A stretch of 64,000 nt of DNA from Microcoleus asticus IPMA8 (GTDB lineage: Bacteria; Cyanobacteriota; Cyanobacteriia; Cyanobacteriales; Microcoleaceae): the NCBI RefSeq assembly GCF_013179805.1, contig NZ_SRRZ01000013.1:1-64000 (forward strand), written 5' to 3'. The notes beneath the pieces are model-generated. The model was not told where the DNA came from and made no database searches. It saw only the letters and a program-made list of their open reading frames with translations. Below are positions 62,485 to 64,000 of this stretch, piece after piece; the first letter of the stretch is position 1; each line of letters starts with the position of its first letter. A program made the position numbers and the translations under genes.

Positions 62485-63816
62485 ATGAATCAAAATAAAC
62501 TATTTAACCGAACTCGCTGGCAATTAGCCATTTCCTATGCGGCTGTAATGGGTTTGATTTTGAGCTTGCTGGGATTTGGCGTATATAAGGCGATCGCCCA
62601 CGCTCACTGGATCGCCATAGACCGCGAATTAGAATCGGTAGCAGGGACGCTACACGACAGCCTCGAAATCAAATTGCAGCAGCCAGGACGCCTAGAACCA
62701 ATAGTCAATGAACTTTTGCCCAACCTCCGCATAATTGGAGCTAACGGCATTAAAGAACAGTTGCCAGATCGCCATATTTTAAGCGCTATCAACCAAAGCT
62801 ATTATTATATCCGTTTATTTGATTATTCGGGTAAATTAATTGCGACCGCAGGCGCTTATCCAGAAGAATTACCCCCTGAATTTAACTCTTATTACTGGCA
62901 AACAATAACTGACACCAAAGGCAATGTTTATCACCAAATTTCTGTAGCGCTACACACCCAAACACAGCAAGATTGGGGATATTTTCAAGTTGGTCGGAGC
63001 CTGCAAGACTTCAATAATTATCTCAATACAGTGAAATTGGTTTTGAAATTAGGATTGCCTACAGCATTGATTTTGATAGGCTTTGCTAGTTGGTTATTGG
63101 CTGGACTGGCGATGAAACCGATTTATTCTTCCTACGGACAAATCCAACAGTTTACAGCGGATGCTGCTCACGAATTGCGGACGCCTTTAGCGGCTTCGCA
63201 GGCGACAGTAGAATCAGCGCTGTTGACGCCTCAATTGGATGAAAAAGAAGCGCGGGAAATTTTGCGGACGATCGATCGCCAAAACCGACGGCTGACTCAG
63301 TTAGTGGCTGATTTGCTGCTGCTGGCTCGCATGGATAATCAAGCGATAGGCGATCGCCCTCAATTGTGTTGTTTGAATGACCTGGTTAGCGATTTAGTCG
63401 AGGAATTGGCAGCAATGGCGATCGCTTCTAAGGTAACGCTAACATCCTCCGTCCGGGTGCAGCAGCAATTAAATGTTGTCGGCAATTCCGACCAACTTTA
63501 CCGTTTGGTTGCTAATTTAATTGTTAATGCCATTCAATACACTCCGGCTGGGGGAAAAGTAACAGTTATTTTAGATTGCAGCCACCAGGAGGCGATCGTT
63601 CAGGTTCAAGATACCGGTATTGGGATAGCGGCGGCAGATTTAGAGCGAATATTCGATCGATTCTACCGAGTCAACAGCGATCGATCGCGCCATACCGGCG
63701 GTTCGGGACTGGGATTGGCGATCGCCCAAACCATAGCCCGAGCACACCGCGGCAGCCTCAGCGCCCGCAGCGAATTGGGGCAAGGCGCTACTTTCCTGCT
63801 GCGGTTGCCTTTGTGA
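62485..63816 (+). CDS. copS: Sensor histidine kinase (CopS-type)
   Basis: The 443-residue kinase has two membrane helices (residues about 12-33 and 185-208) enclosing a periplasmic domain of about 150 residues. HisKA follows with FTADAAHELRTPLAAS, then HATPase_c with LVANLIVNAIQYTP, VQDTGIGIAAADL, FDRFYR and GGSGLGLAIAQTIA. It probably phosphorylates the response regulator at 61382 and may sense copper in the periplasm, as CopS does in Synechocystis. The symbol is by context. The ATG at 62485 lacks an obvious Shine-Dalgarno. Confidence 0.88.
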   Translation: MNQNKLFNRTRWQLAISYAAVMGLILSLLGFGVYKAIAHAHWIAIDRELESVAGTLHDSLEIKLQQPGRLEPIVNELLPNLRIIGANGIKEQLPDRHILSAINQSYYYIRLFDYSGKLIATAGAYPEELPPEFNSYYWQTITDTKGNVYHQISVALHTQTQQDWGYFQVGRSLQDFNNYLNTVKLVLKLGLPTALILIGFASWLLAGLAMKPIYSSYGQIQQFTADAAHELRTPLAASQATVESALLTPQLDEKEAREILRTIDRQNRRLTQLVADLLLLARMDNQAIGDRPQLCCLNDLVSDLVEELAAMAIASKVTLTSSVRVQQQLNVVGNSDQLYRLVANLIVNAIQYTPAGGKVTVILDCSHQEAIVQVQDTGIGIAAADLERIFDRFYRVNSDRSRHTGGSGLGLAIAQTIARAHRGSLSARSELGQGATFLLRLPL

Positions 63817-64000
63817 GCTACTATGTGAGGGAAACCGAATCATCTTTTTGGGGTAATCCCTTTTGCAAAAAGTAGCGCGATCGCCCAAAATCATTAAATA
63901 GCTAAGTAGGTAAGGAAAAAAAACATAGTATCTTGTAGGGGCGGGTTTAGCTAAGAATTTATCATACAAGCGAGAAGATGAGTGCACTCACCCGCCCTCC
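63817..64000. other. Window end, intergenic
   Basis: Less than 200 bases with a GTAGGGGCGGGTTTAGC dispersed repeat near 63936 and an ACCCGCCC complement at the end. No gene start was recognised. Confidence 0.5.

Overview
The window looks like chromosome of a filamentous cyanobacterium, probably of the Oscillatoria/Microcoleus/Phormidium group. This is an inference. The signs are frequent GCGATCGC (HIP1-like) octamers, a CrtR carotenoid hydroxylase, a Psb35-like small protein, plant-type [2Fe-2S] ferredoxin, pyruvate kinase with a C-terminal PEP-utiliser domain, AAA/WD40 signalling proteins, heptanucleotide tandem repeats (AAAATCT, ATTAGTC, AATGCCC) and many copies of a GGAACAGGC..GCCTGTTCC palindrome. 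About 55 protein genes and one tRNA (Thr-CGT) can be supported.

Left part (1-21800): a low-complexity Gly/Thr exported protein, small membrane and stress proteins, a broken membrane-protein gene, a methyltransferase, a haem-oxygenase-fold iron protein, a predicted HTH-TIR-STAND ATPase, an NfeD/stomatin pair, a pilin-like protein, an AAA/WD40 protein, a K+ channel, a plant-sized phytochelatin synthase, tRNA-Thr, pyk, crtR, aroH, sppA and an EamA exporter. Most are ordinary housekeeping or cyanobacterial signalling genes separated by dispersed repeats.

Middle part (21800-45500): a toxin/antitoxin pair beside a two-gene ABC-ATPase + TOPRIM module (candidate defence system), an M28 peptidase, a fused 5-oxoprolinase/hydantoinase carrying four kinds of dispersed repeat in frame, a convergent overlapping three-Cys-motif/TcmP pair, a sigma factor, ferredoxin, a TreS-maltokinase fusion, a Psb35-like protein, ClpB with extra insertions, an MBOAT/SGNH polysaccharide-acetylation pair, a large membrane protein of unknown function and gloA.

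Right part (45600-63820) is a copper/iron homeostasis island. A minus-strand run encodes a copper chaperone, a CopA P-type ATPase and a membrane-anchored cupredoxin; a MerR-type promoter precedes the chaperone. A CopM-like DUF305 lipoprotein, an RND efflux adaptor and pump and a small lipoprotein follow on the plus strand. Next, on the minus strand, come a Tat-exported two-domain multicopper oxidase, an HhH lipoprotein, an FTR1 iron permease and a histidine kinase with an ethylene-receptor-like copper-binding membrane domain. Last is a CopR/CopS-type two-component system. The same direct repeat TTTCAT-N5-TTTCAT lies upstream of the DUF305 gene, the RND operon and the response-regulator gene, which suggests one copper regulon. 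A 240-bp MITE-like element separates the response regulator from its kinase.
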